Assembly: GCA_910591455.2 (NCBI GenBank)
Contig: OU342809.1
Location: 8,675,468 to 8,739,467 of the forward strand
Origin: Pholis gunnellus
Taxonomy: Eukaryota > Chordata > Actinopteri > Perciformes > Pholidae
Direction: 5' to 3'
Length of the DNA stretch: 64,000 nucleotides
Part shown: positions 38,801 through 50,100 of the stretch, piece after piece
How the letters are laid out: each line of letters starts with the position of its first letter
Position numbering within the stretch: the stretch's first letter is position 1
Position numbers and translations under genes: made by a program
Notes under the pieces: model-generated
Database searches by the model: none
Told to the model about the DNA's origin: nothing
The model's input: the letters and a program-made list of their open reading frames with translations, nothing else

Positions 38801-41800
38801 AAGGGATGGAAGATGAAGATCACATTGTAAAAGAAGACGGACTTGATGAGAAAGACGGTTGGATTTCACCTGTGGACACTGACAGTGAATTAAGTGATGA
38901 ACCAGTACCTATATGTGATAGCCCAGACTCTGTAAAGACAGATTGCATCACAGAGAGTAATCCAGAACCACCATTGGATGAGCAACCACCCCAAGCTGAC
39001 AAAAAAGAAGATCCCTGCCATGATTTGCAGTTGAGAAAGCTGTGTGCAAATGGCAGTGTGTTGACAGATGAACCTGCCATTTCAGGAAAGTGTACTCGTG
39101 CTCCATCAGAAATGGATCCTTTTTCTGATGAACCTGCTGTTGAGATTTGTTTGACAGATAAGGTACATTATCAGAAGCCAGCATTACCCATGTCTGATGA
39201 TAACAAGTGCAAAGATGGGCCTATTCCCCAGACAAATGACGGTGTTGAAACAGGAAGCCAAAACAAAGTAATGGCAAACTTCCATCGGAGTAGTGATGAT
39301 CATGAAGATTGGGATACCAAATCAATTAAGGGAGAGCAAGAAGTTAACACAACTGAAAAAGAACTACTTCTTCATCAGACTCATTCCCCTCAGTGCGAAG
39401 CTGAAGTGGAACTGACTAAAGAAATGGATCTCAAACAGATCGACAAAACAAATGAGGCATTGGAAAAGATCCATAGTCAGGTTGTAATTCCATTTATTGG
39501 AATAGACACCTCTGGGGAGGGTAAAGTACAACCACATGATTCATACTCACAAGGCAAGGTTGAAGAAGTTGTTCAAGGCCAGGAAGAAATACCATTCATC
39601 AGTGAAACTACCTACCCTGAAACGGTCCTACCCACAGAAGTATGCAGTGCATCTCAAATGGACACTCAGAAGGCAGAACTGTCTGCTGGCAAAATATCAC
39701 TTATTGATGCAAATGATACAAACCATCTGGGAGGTGAGTCTGACGACCGATGCTCCACCCCTACTATGGATGAGAAACCATATGAGTACATAACTTCCTC
39801 TGGCCCGAGAAGTACTAGTGTTTCTGCCTTTAGCAGTAGTGAAACCTCCAAAAACACGACTCAGAAACATCTTAGCAGAGGCTCAACATCTATTAAAGAT
39901 GAGATGCCTCACAGGTCTACAGTTAACTGTGATGCCAAACCTCACCATGGTCCTCATCCTGATGTTGAACTAAGAACTCTAAGAGTTCTACAAAGTATAG
40001 ACAAGTTCCTCTCCAAATCAAGCCTCGGTGACAAAATCATCCAGATTAAAACAGCTGATATGAAACGCACTCTTGATCAAACCACTAACCCCAGAAGCAA
40101 GAACATCACCACTTGCTTTGCCTCAAGCCATACCTCATTTCACTCTAAGGACAAGAAAATGAGCAACACAGCACCAGCTGTGGTGCCAGCCTCTACCTCA
40201 CAAGGACCGAACACAGAATCAACAGGTCACTTTCTTATATCACCTTTCAAAAGTAAATTAGAGGAAGTACTTGGTGTTAAGTTGCAGCTACAGAAAACGG
40301 ACTCATCCGTTCATCAACACAATTATGAAAGAACAGATAACATACAGGAAACCTCCCCAGGGCAAGATTATTGTCAAACCTACAGATCCGTTCCGACTAT
40401 TGAGAGTTTGCAGGCTATTAACCCAAATGTTGACCAAGATGTACACACAAAAACATCACAAACAAATTTAAGTCATGAACCACGTTCATACAGTCAGCGT
40501 CCTATCATGGCAGTGAAACCATCTAAGAGTGATGAAAGTCAAGGGGATTACATCTCTAAAAACAGACTAATTGAAAACGCTGTAATGTCACATTTCTCCA
40601 AAGATAAACAGATTAAAAACCTCAAAGTTACATACACCATACCCGCTACCATGCTCTCGGTGAAAAACACAGAAAGTCTCAAGAGAACTTCTGAAGGAGT
40701 AAATGTTGACAAGCAAGTGGCCAGTGAGGTTTCTTCAAAGAGCAGTTGGTTATCAAATGTTAGTGACCGTAAATCACAAGACATTTCAAAACTCAACAAG
40801 ATGCCCTCATCCCTCCCTGTGCAGTCTTTCGAATCTGCAAAAAGTTCCCCTAAGCTCGATGATGGAAACCAAGTTTTAGTTAAAATTGAGCAAACAACTA
40901 AAAAGAGCATCCAGGTGACTCGGAAAGACTGCTCTGATGCATCAACTTCACATGCAGATTACAACGATCTTTCCTTGGGACCTCAAAGCTCACTCACTTG
41001 TACAGTCTATAACAACCCCCGTAAGAGGTCTTCTTCTTTTCTGGAGCAGGTTTCTCAGAGGTGCATACAAGATGACCTTACCGAGGCGTCGATGGAGCAG
41101 GAGTGCCTTATCTTCTCAGAAAAAATTAAACATCTTATGAAAAGGAGTAAGAGAGGCCCCATCAGCCAGCAGGTCACACATGACAAACTGAATTTGCCCT
41201 GCACCAGTCCTTTGACTGTGCACTTTTGCAGTTTGGAGGAGCAGGACGATTCAGTGGATCACTTGACCACACATTTGGACGCACCGTTACTCGTTGGACA
41301 GAAAATCAAGATAGACATGTCTGAGAGGAAAGACCTGGCAGATTCCACAGAGGAAGAAAGGACTTTGCGTCTTCAAAACATTTCTCAAGGAGCAGGGAAC
41401 CCAATGGAACATGCTGGAGTTTCTGGTGTGACTTCAGAGTGTGCCAGGCTGTACAAGGCAAGGATGAAAGATGTTTGTGCTGTCAAAAAGGTCCCATCTA
41501 GACCTAAGCACTTCAGAATGGATAGAGGTTACCCAAAGACTGAACCAGGCAACCATTTTGACTTCTGTGATCAAATGAAGAGAGAGCTGGATAAAAGTTT
41601 TCGCAGTAACCTGAATTCAGTTGTGAAGAAATCCTGTAAAACAAAGTACAGATTCTACATATTAGTGACGTCAGATGATGCCTTCTTTGAGGAAACCAAG
41701 GTAAGATGACTTTTCAACACCCTTCCAATGCAGTATTTCTATTGACTATGTTTCTTCAAGGATATACCATGAACAACTTGCATTTCTGAACTAGCTAAAG

Positions 41801-44675
41801 TGATATGCCACCTAAAATGGAGTTGTTGACAATGTTTGACTTCTGTATAGAAGGTGCCAGCACACGTTTGTTTGCTCCTCAATGGAGATCAGAGGTTGCG
41901 GTCAGCTTGGATGGAAGTTCGCACAAGTGGAAATTCAAACATTCAAACTATTAAGTCTACCTCTGATGAAGAAGCGATTTCTCTGCTGTTCATCTGAATG
42001 ATCAGTATGTTCCCACACTTCCTCAAAATGTGGCTTAATGTACTGTGTCTAAATTAGTACTTGCACACTATCCCAGAACTTTCTTGTGTCCTAGCTTACT
42101 CTGTGGCTAGCCCAATGCTACACTTACAAAAGTACTGTCACACATTTAGTGAAGATAAAGACCTATTAAAAAACATTAAATAAGGTTAACATTTACACTT
42201 TTGGATGTCTACCACGCCTGAACATTCAGTTCACTTTTTCTCACGTTCCCCTCCCAGGGCTCAGCGTATCAGTGGCTGTCGATCAAACACAGACACCAAC
42301 CCACCCCACTGAGATGAAAAGAAGCATTTGATATTTACCCCAAAACGTATTTCTTGCTTTTTAACAAATAAAGAACTTCTGACAATTTGTCAAAAAAAGT
42401 GCCTTCAGCCATACTTGGGTCTGATAGAAATCTGCCTGAAATCTATCCTAACGGCTTTGAATCCAAACTGATCACAGCCTCTGAACTTCATTACGGAGCA
42501 TCTACGAACATTTCACTGCTCTCTTTCGAGGGTTTTAAAGGGGTTATTATACAAGTCAAAATCGACCAAAAATGATGTCTGGCTATTCTTTCTTAAAAAC
42601 ACATGGGTTCGATTAGTTTGAACTCTATCATGTGGTGCATTCAGTGCGCGAGGTAGACAGCCCACATTAGTGCTGCTTTTTTTTTCACAACCGAATATTC
42701 ATTATCATATTCGACTATCTGTTTTTATCGCTACATTTATTTTACCAGTTATTGTCGTTTATGCATATGCAATCAAGACATTTTGAAGCAAAACAGGATT
42801 AATTGTAATGTTAAAGCAGTGTAAGACTTGCTGATGTAAAATGGCTTTTAACATTTTGGAAATTTCTTTCTTGATTTTCAAAAAGGCACAGTTGGAGGCC
42901 GAGGGCCACACTGCTGTACAGCCATCCCAGTTCTTCCTTGATGAGGATAGTTCTTCATCTCTGCTCATCATCCTCAGGAATGAAGACATTGCAGAGCACA
43001 TTTGTGAGGTAATTGATCAGCTGGTGAAAAAGAACACGACAGGAACAAAAATCTGGCTCCTTTGCGTCCTCCTAGTGCTCCTAATGGCAATTGAAAGGAA
43101 AACAACCAATCGGAGCTGAGGAGTCTCTAACGCAGCGGTCATGGCTCAGTTAGCTGCTGGGAATTCTGATTTTAAAAAGTCAAACCAGGCAGCGCTGATC
43201 AAATATGAATCAACATTCTGTTACTGCATCGCCCATATCTGGCCTGCAATGTTTTCAGAAACATTTTATTGTACTGTTAACTGTAGAAGGAGAAAGTTTA
43301 TGACCCGGTCTTCATATTACCAGAGCCGGAGCAAACTTTCTAATTTTACTGCTAAATAGTACGCTAAAATATCTTTCTGAAAACATTTGAGGCAAAAAAT
43401 AGGCAATACGGTAAAATAACCTTAATTCATATTGATCAACGCTGCGCTTTTTACTTCTTCTGGTGTGGTGGAATCCTGCAAACGCTATGTTGAGCACTAG
43501 TGGGTGGCAGAGGAGCCAGATAATCTGTCTCATGTACTACTTCTGTCAGGATATAGTGATACTTTGAGCAAATATGATGAAATTATTTTTTTTAATAAAA
43601 GTTACCAATTGACTGCTTTCTGCTATCTCAGGTCCCACATTTGGTCAAGTTGAAGACGTCACCAGGTGTGCAGTTTGCTGGAATTGACGAACCAGATGAT
43701 GTTGTGAACCTCACCCATCAGGAGCTCTTCACGAGGGGCGGCTTCATAATGTTCGACAGCGCAGCGCTGGAGCACCTCAACCTTTGTATGTGCACTTTTT
43801 ACTGAATACCAACTTTTAGATTTTGTCATTCAAGCAGCCAGTCAAACACATGATATACATTTTCTATGAATTTTAAGGCAACATGAAAGAAATGGCAGAA
43901 ATCTTGCAAGAGCGTAGCAGAACGGGGAGGTGGAAATGGATGATGCACTACAGAGACAGCCGCCGGCTGAAAGAAAATGCGAGGTAGGGGTTAACTTTGG
44001 AAAAGTAACTACAAAAAACTCTTGTTTCTCACTTCCCTATATAACAGGTTACAGGTGTTGTAGGTCTTTTTTTACTGACTGGCTCTTGGCATCCACAACA
44101 GTGTTTTTCCATATATTCTCTTCTATGTTTGAATTCATATCTCTTTCACAGATTGTCCTTATATTTTGTGTTTGCATGTCTGAACATTGTGTCTCTTCTC
44201 ACATCCAGGTTAAGTAAAGAGGCAAAAGACAAGAAGCTCTTCCTAAACTTTTGCGAAGAAGCTGGAATATTGGAGGTCTTGCCTTATCATGAGTGTGACC
44301 TCATGTCGAGAGACCTGCCCGACTATCTCACATGTTTGGTCCGTTTGCAGGTCCAGAATATATCGGCCCGTTACCCTATTTTTATTACCGGTGAGACACT
44401 AATGCACAAATACATTAACTGTACATTTACACTCATTGAGTCTCACGATATTGTGGTTTTATTTTGAAGGTGTCTGGTCCATTTACATGTCGGACTTGTG
44501 TGCTTGTCAATTAATGTGCATTGACCCTCTTAAATACAATGAACATAAGTATTGACATGTTTTTCTTACTCTTACAGATACAACAACAGACAGCGCATTT
44601 GGAAAGAATGGAATTTTGACGATGACCCTCCAATCTTTCCTCACGAGCTCTCCAAGCGAAACATTTACAGCCTGA
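26847..44675 (+). CDS. tasor2: TASOR2 (FAM208B), HUSH-family silencing scaffold (22 coding exons)
   Basis: Exons: 26847-26880, 27181-27329, 27622-27717, 27805-27877, 29516-29607, 29695-29832, 29992-30125, 30216-30232, 30487-30586, 30704-30798, 30934-31040, 31409-31481, 31616-31687, 31806-33959, 34370-35123, 35321-35774, 37264-41700, 42886-43008, 43632-43785, 43878-43983, 44209-44390, 44578-44675 (9,642 nt; 3,213 residues; human about 2,430). Paralogue of TASOR, the assembly platform of the HUSH complex that silences retroelements and other genes through H3K9 methylation; TASOR2 is reported to form an alternative HUSH complex. Residues about 60-310 match the catalytically dead PARP-like (DUF3715) domain (LVPVSERSDVFQSSILAPL, LDLNRWYHGKSGYIAIIRL, FTAPTVGFDCHVSEQL). 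A SPOC-like region follows to about 400. The middle is acidic, low in predicted order, and includes four 98-residue repeats (about 1617-2008). RALHGPWDFSLQDTNEEVRL (about 1360) and the C-terminal block 2990-3181 (LEAEGHTAVQPSQFFL, YHECDLMSRDLPDYLTCL) are family hallmarks. Confidence 0.96.
29109..29114 (+). other. AATAAA inside tasor2 intron 4
   Basis: AATAAA in the context ggaatcaataaagtttgatt lies in the long intron 4 (27878-29515). It could be an intronic polyadenylation site or the tail of an old retroposon insertion. Neither is proven. Confidence 0.2.
30216..30232 (+). other. tasor2: 17-nt microexon of tasor2 (exon 8)
   Basis: Flanked by ttctcttttcag and gtaagt, this 17-base exon joins exon 7 (ends in phase 2) to exon 9 (needs phase 1) and encodes part of SEEKKLV. 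If it is skipped, exon 9 is read out of frame and meets TGA after about 19 codons. Its inclusion is therefore needed for full-length protein. Confidence 0.85.
33960..34369 (+). other. tasor2 intron 14 with an open read-through
   Basis: If intron 14 is retained, the frame from exon 14 stays open for 57 further codons to a stop ending at 34132. A small tandem repeat (gctttgctaagtctttgcta) lies just before that stop. The donor at 33960 (aaatgtaagt) and the acceptor at 34369 (cttcacag) are both good. Confidence 0.45.
35775..37263 (+). other. tasor2 intron 16; possible degenerate repeat content
   Basis: This intron of about 1.5 kb contains stretches with richer, gene-like composition (for example 36.03-36.20 and 36.45-36.72 kb) but no open frame that I recognise. 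It may hold decayed transposon sequence. Confidence 0.3.
37568..38741 (+). repeat. tasor2: Four in-frame 294-bp tandem repeats in tasor2 exon 17
   Basis: The token tccaaaaacatgg recurs at 37571, 37865, 38159 and 38453, an exact spacing of 294 bases (98 codons). Each unit reads roughly VQKHG, DSSKSVTD, EVDSNREAGDVLHTVE, ENWKVTEKPYQEGNVEPSPK, THEDP-like, ELGIVC, LENEKQLPTEEPKAV. The fourth unit ends near 38741, after which similarity stops. Units differ by only a few bases each, which points to recent duplication by unequal exchange. Confidence 0.97.
43051..43521. repeat. Foldback (MITE-like) element in tasor2 intron 18
   Basis: The ends atctggctcct (43051-43061) and aggagccagat (43511-43521) are exact inverted complements. 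Just inside them cctagtgct pairs with agcactagt. Deeper, gcagcgctgatcaaatatga pairs with tcatattgatcaacgctgc with few mismatches. Together this makes a long imperfect hairpin of about 470 bp. No transposase is encoded. The superfamily is undetermined because the target-site duplication is unclear. Confidence 0.65.
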
Positions 44676-45235
44676 CCTGGAAAAAGTCAGATAACACACA
44701 AACTGTGAAAGAACGCAACAATAAAAAACACTGCTGGATGTGAGGAGAAACCTGCAACCTACCATTTTATGGTGATTTCAAACATACTACATTATATGGA
44801 GCAATAATTATTGATTTAAGATTTGACATGTTCTTTTGTTTCATTTGTCCACTAAGTTATCATTCAGTTAATAGTTAGAGTGACAACAATGCCAATATAC
44901 AAGCAGTTGTACTGTATATACTGTATTCACTTTGTAATATATTTTTTATTGTAAATCGTTTTTTTAACAGTTTATATTTTGTATTCTTTACAATCTTGAC
45001 TTCTTACATTTGCAGCACAATCATTAGTGTTTGTTTTAGGTAGAGTTTGACATCAAAGCTAAATTAGGCTGTTTTCAAATAGTGTATAATGTATATATTT
45101 AAGTATAATACTGTACAGGTTGTTGACAGTTAACCTTAACTACAGTGTTGATCAGGAGCACAACAGTTTAACATTATTACTAAGATATTTGCTATGTTTA
45201 TATTTCATGACTCCCTACAGAGCTATTTGACTGAG

Positions 45236-45241
45236 AATAAA
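45236..45241 (+). other. Candidate tasor2 polyadenylation signal (AATAAA)
   Basis: AATAAA about 560 bases after the tasor2 stop. A second A-rich ATAAA-type signal follows at about 45,266. Confidence 0.55.
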
Positions 45242-45908
45242 GACATTTCCTTAATCGTTTTGCCTTAAAATAAAATCACCCACACACAACAAATCACCTG
45301 ACCACACACAGACCATCCCAACAGGTAAAAAGGCATGTGACCATGTTAAGAGTGGAAGGATGAAGTGGCCAGTGCTTCAAAACAGCAAATTAACTGTCTT
45401 TAAGATGTGTGTATGTAAATGAATACACTCAAACACACAGGTTTATCCAGAAGAAGGCCTCACTTAGGATACAAATCTCTTCAACGGGAGTGTTCTGGAC
45501 AAGACAGCAGCTGCACGTCATACAGAAGGTTGCAAAACCTTAAAGGTCATAATGCTATAACGAATTCCATAAAATTGGATGAACAGATAGGATCAGAAGG
45601 ATAAAGTACAACTGATAAAACTAGAAAGGTGCAATCAGTTGAGTGCAGACCCCCGCAGGGTGTGTCTGCAACCACCATTGCTGTAATGTTTGATAGAATC
45701 ACCCTCAACTATCTAAGAGTAGACTGCAAGTGTATCAGACGTGTTTTTCACTCGTACTTCGAACAATAGATGCGCTGTCATTGTAATCTATGCAGTGATT
45801 GTGCACCGGCTCTGTGCAGGTGCACACCATCCCAACATATCCAAAAACCATTAAAGTGAGCAAACTGTTTCCCGCTTCTGTGGACAGACACAGAGATGCA
45901 TACTCACT

Positions 45909-45935
45909 CACACACACACACACACACACACACAC
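45909..45935. repeat. (CA)n microsatellite
   Basis: CA dinucleotide run of about 27 bases. Confidence 0.95.
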
Positions 45936-46943
45936 GACTAATCTCATTATAATTAAGAATTAAATGTAAGAACCATAATAATAGCAATACACACCATACC
46001 AGGCAACATTAAAACAAATATGCAGTGGATGCAAAGTGGTCAAAATGAACACTAAAGTGGATCAAACGGATGATCAGTATTTATCCTAACATTGCAACCA
46101 AATAAAACAGTTTAACAAAACAGACCCAAAATAGTATGATTTGGGATGTTATTTAAAACAAGAGAGAGGTCCTTCTTTTGGTATCGGTCATATTTCCCCA
46201 AATCGTTCAGATATATTTTACACACATACTGAATGTTCCTCTACTCAACTTCTACAAGGAACCCTGCAGTAGGCAGGTAAACTACCAATCAAACCACAGT
46301 TAAGTCGTCTGCCATCATCATGATACGCTAAATAAAATCATTAAAAACATAAGAAGCTCAATAGTTTACCAAATTCCTTCCTACTTGATGTTCTAAAACT
46401 CAACCGAAAATTAAATTGGACCCACTCACTCGCCGTTTTTATTCAAAGATTTTATCAAAAAATAGATCGTATGTTTTAATTAAGAGTAACACAATTGCAC
46501 AACTTCCATCGCTAAATACGAGTTCCACTAAATTGTTTAAACTTAAATAAAGTTAGTCAGTCTGAACCAGGAACCGTTGAGGGCATTTTCTCCACTTTAG
46601 CGGAGTGACACAGCGGATGTGAAGCGGAAACCCGAAACAGTCATCGGTGTGTTCTGTACGTTAAAACACGGTTTAAAACGATTCCCGAGCAAATCTCCGG
46701 GAACCCAAATCACTCTTAGACATGACTACAATAAACATTTAACAGGTCCAACTAACTGCCGCACTCTGTGTTACATATTAACTATATATATATTTGAACT
46801 AACGCTATTAAGTCGTCAAAACGGAGTTGCTGCGCATCTTCAGCGGTTGATGATCCGCTCGAACACACCAGAGCTGGTGTAGGGATACGCCGATTTGTGC
46901 GCATGTGCAATCTGGATTTCGGGGATGGGTCTATCGATGGAAT

Positions 46944-46955
46944 CAAGATGGCGAC
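46944..46955 (+). promoter_or_regulatory. YY1 / TISU-like element upstream of taf3
   Basis: CAAGATGGCGAC matches the TISU consensus SAASATGGCGGC at 11 of 12 positions and contains a YY1 core. Its ATG opens a 13-codon frame ending at TAG 46987-46989, 128 bases before the taf3 ATG. It may work as a YY1 promoter site, as a short-leader start, or both. Confidence 0.55.
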
Positions 46956-47116
46956 TCTGGCGAAAGCGCCAATATATTTACTGAAGTAGATGTCCAAAAT
47001 TAACCGCGGTAGCGGGTTTTCTCAAGCCCCCGAGGGGTTTCCGTGAAACATGAAGGCCGGGACCATGTTTTGGAAGAGGAACTGACCGGAATTTATACCG
47101 TAACAAAGTCAGCGAG

Positions 47117-50100
47117 ATGTGCGAGAGCTATGCCCGCTCGCTGCTGCGTGTTTCGGTGGCGCAGATCTGCCAGGCTCTGGGCTGGGATGCGATTCAGCTC
47201 ACTGCGTGCGATCAGCTGTCCGATGTGCTGCATCGGTACATCCAGCAGTTGGCCAGGGTCTGCCATCGGTACTCCGAGCTCTGTAAGTGCTTCGTTTAAG
47301 TATCCCGATTACTTTTTTTTTAACCCTTACACTTGGAAGTAGTCGATCACGTTGTTGTTGACTGTGTGTCTGAAGCTGGCGCCCCCTAGCAAAGGTTGAT
47401 GTGTCAAAAAAGTACAGTAGCTACATGGCTAGGTAGCTTCCATGGGTTGTTGTTGTTGTGGCTGTGATGCCTTCCAGCTGTGGCCACAACACTGTGTTAG
47501 GCGATGCATTAGCTTAGATAACTCAGCACTGTTGATTGTAAACATATTCACTTCATACATCTGGGACCTGTTGAACATTACTTCTAGCTTCAAGTGGAAT
47601 CAGTCGTCGTACCCCCTTGTGTGTGCAGCACAATCACATGCAAACGTTAGCAACCCTAACAGTATAATGTAGTAGTTATGAGGCTTTAAAGGACTTGTTC
47701 TGATGCTGCGTTTCAGATGGACGAACGGATCCAGTCCTGGATGATGTCAGCCAGGCCTTCAGACTCCTGGGGGTGAGCCTGAGTGAGCTGGAGGACTATG
47801 TCCACAACCTGGAGCCGGTGGCCTTCGCCCAACAAACTCCGCTTTTCCCTGTCAGCAAAAACAATGTCCTGCAGTTTCCCCAGCCTGGAGCCCGAGATGC
47901 AGAGGAAAGGAAGGATTACATTCCAGATCACATGCCACCTCTGGTCTCCCTGCAAGAAGGTCAGTGCATATAGTGACTACATAGACATCTCTGAGTGTAT
48001 TCATTGTTTTCCATCAGTGGAAAGTTCATTTTCTGGTCGACAACATGCTTTCAACTAATCCACAGCCCTTAGAACATAGTATAAATAGTACACTGACATG
48101 CCAGTATCGGAAACATTTAGCTAAATCTGCAATTTATCTCTATGTTCATGATGGTTATAATCATTGTTTTGTTGATTTTGTATTTTCCAAAACATCTCTC
48201 TATATAGTTTCAACAAAATCGCAACATTGTGAAGGTTCTAGATTGTATTAGACTGCAGTTTTAGCTCGACTTACCCAATAAACTGGCAACTGAGGATATG
48301 AAACCATATCTTTGGGTCGGGGAAACTCAGTTTTGATAGGCCACCATAATATCCTGTATACGTGTTCAAAGAGGTGTTGTGATTGTAAGAATGCTTGGAG
48401 ATTTATTGATAACAACTTCTTGTCTTTTTCCTCACTAGAAGAGGAGGAGGAGGAGGTCCTTGCTGACATGGGCACGTCTGCCGAAGCTATGCAGGTGGCA
48501 CTGGAGGAGGATGAGGAGGAGATGGATGAGGATGAGACGGTCAACGATGAGAACCACCCACTAAAGAGGCACCTGGACAGTCCTGATGCAGCCATGGGCA
48601 TGATGCCTACTTCCAAGAGACCGCGCATGTACCCTGGCCTCAGCCCGGAATGGGGGGTGGAGCCCAGGGAGCCCCTCACCTCTCTCAACCCTCAACGTGT
48701 TCCCCCAGGCATGCTGCCTTCTCACGATAGCCTCGACCCCCTGTCACCTGAAACACCTTCTGGAGCCCTGCCTTCCTTCAGACCGCAGCCGGTGGTCCCA
48801 AAACACTCTGATCAAAAGGGCCTCACCACTCCAGGAAGAAAGTCCAAGGTCTCATCCCCTGGCAGACAACGGACTAAGTCCCCTAAGGGGGTCATTCCTG
48901 TTCCGGTGGGTGGGAGTCCCATCCATTCTCCCAAACAGTCTAAGGAAAAGAAGAAATCTCCGGGGAGGACAAAGAGTCCTAAAAGCCCAAAGAGCCCAAA
49001 GATGGGTTCAGCCAAAGCATCCCAACCCCAGAGCAAGACGGACAGTATGCTCAAGCTCCCGCTGTGCGCGCTGAATGAGAGGATGGGCAAAGAGAACATC
49101 CACATGCGTCAAAATATAGAAGACCGGGAGTTAGCCGAGGGCCCCTTCAAGAGACTAGAGCCTGATAACTCAGCCATCGATGACTCCATTGATGCTGTGA
49201 TTGCCAGAGCGTGTGCTGAGAGGGAGCCCGATCCGTTTGCTTTCTCCTCGGGTTCTGATTCGGATAGCAATGGCTTCTCCAGCCCCCGGAGGCTGACCAT
49301 CATGGAGCCGTCTACACCCAAGCTGTCGATTGGGATCTCTGTAAAAGACACGTCAACACCACTTCACCTACAGGCACACGCAGGCCTAGGAAATTGGACT
49401 ATGGATGATTCAATCAATGAGGTGATCCGAAAGGTCAACCAGGGGGGTCCATCCGCTCCCCCGCCAAACCTGGGAGACTACGTCTCCTCAGGATCGGCCT
49501 CGCCACCTACTCCTGAACCTTTACTCAAGGTGTTTGAGGAGAAGAACAAGATCGTGCCGTCGTTGGATGTCAAGAAAAAGCTGAAGAAGGAACTGAAAAC
49601 TAAAATGAAGAAGAAGGAGAAAGACAAGCCGAAAGACAAGGACCGGGAAAAGGATAAGGGCAAGCTGAAAGAGAAGAACAAGGATAAGAACAGGGATAAA
49701 AACAAGGACTTTTCCAAGGAGAGCAAGATGCCCTGGAAGGATTTTGGAGTGAAGGACGACGAGCACTTCCTCATGCGAGACTTTACTCTGCCCGAGGGCT
49801 CCATCAAGATAAAAACCAGAGATGGAGATGGCCCTAAGAAGGAGAAGGAGAAACACAAAAAGAAAGATAAAGAAAAAAGTAAAAAGGACAAAGATAAGAG
49901 GGACAAAGGTAAAGACAGGAGCAAGGACGACCGGCAGAAACAATCTGCGTTGGCCCCCTTTGCGCTCAGTGAAATGCCGCCACTGTTCAGCCCCTCTGCC
50001 TGCCTGCGCATCCCCTCCATGCTTCCTTCTCTGGCCCCGATCCTCCAGGATAAGGACGTAAAGAGCAAGGAGAAGGACAAGAAGAAGGACAAGAAGGAGA

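Larger units (their letters stand above)
44676..47116. other. tasor2 3' UTR, intergenic DNA and taf3 promoter
   Basis: tasor2 3' UTR runs to about 45.25 kb. After it there is AT-rich intergenic DNA with one CA microsatellite and no recognised exon. GDI2, which follows TASOR2 in human, is not seen. From about 46.6 kb the sequence becomes GC-richer and CpG-bearing, consistent with the taf3 promoter. Confidence 0.6.
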
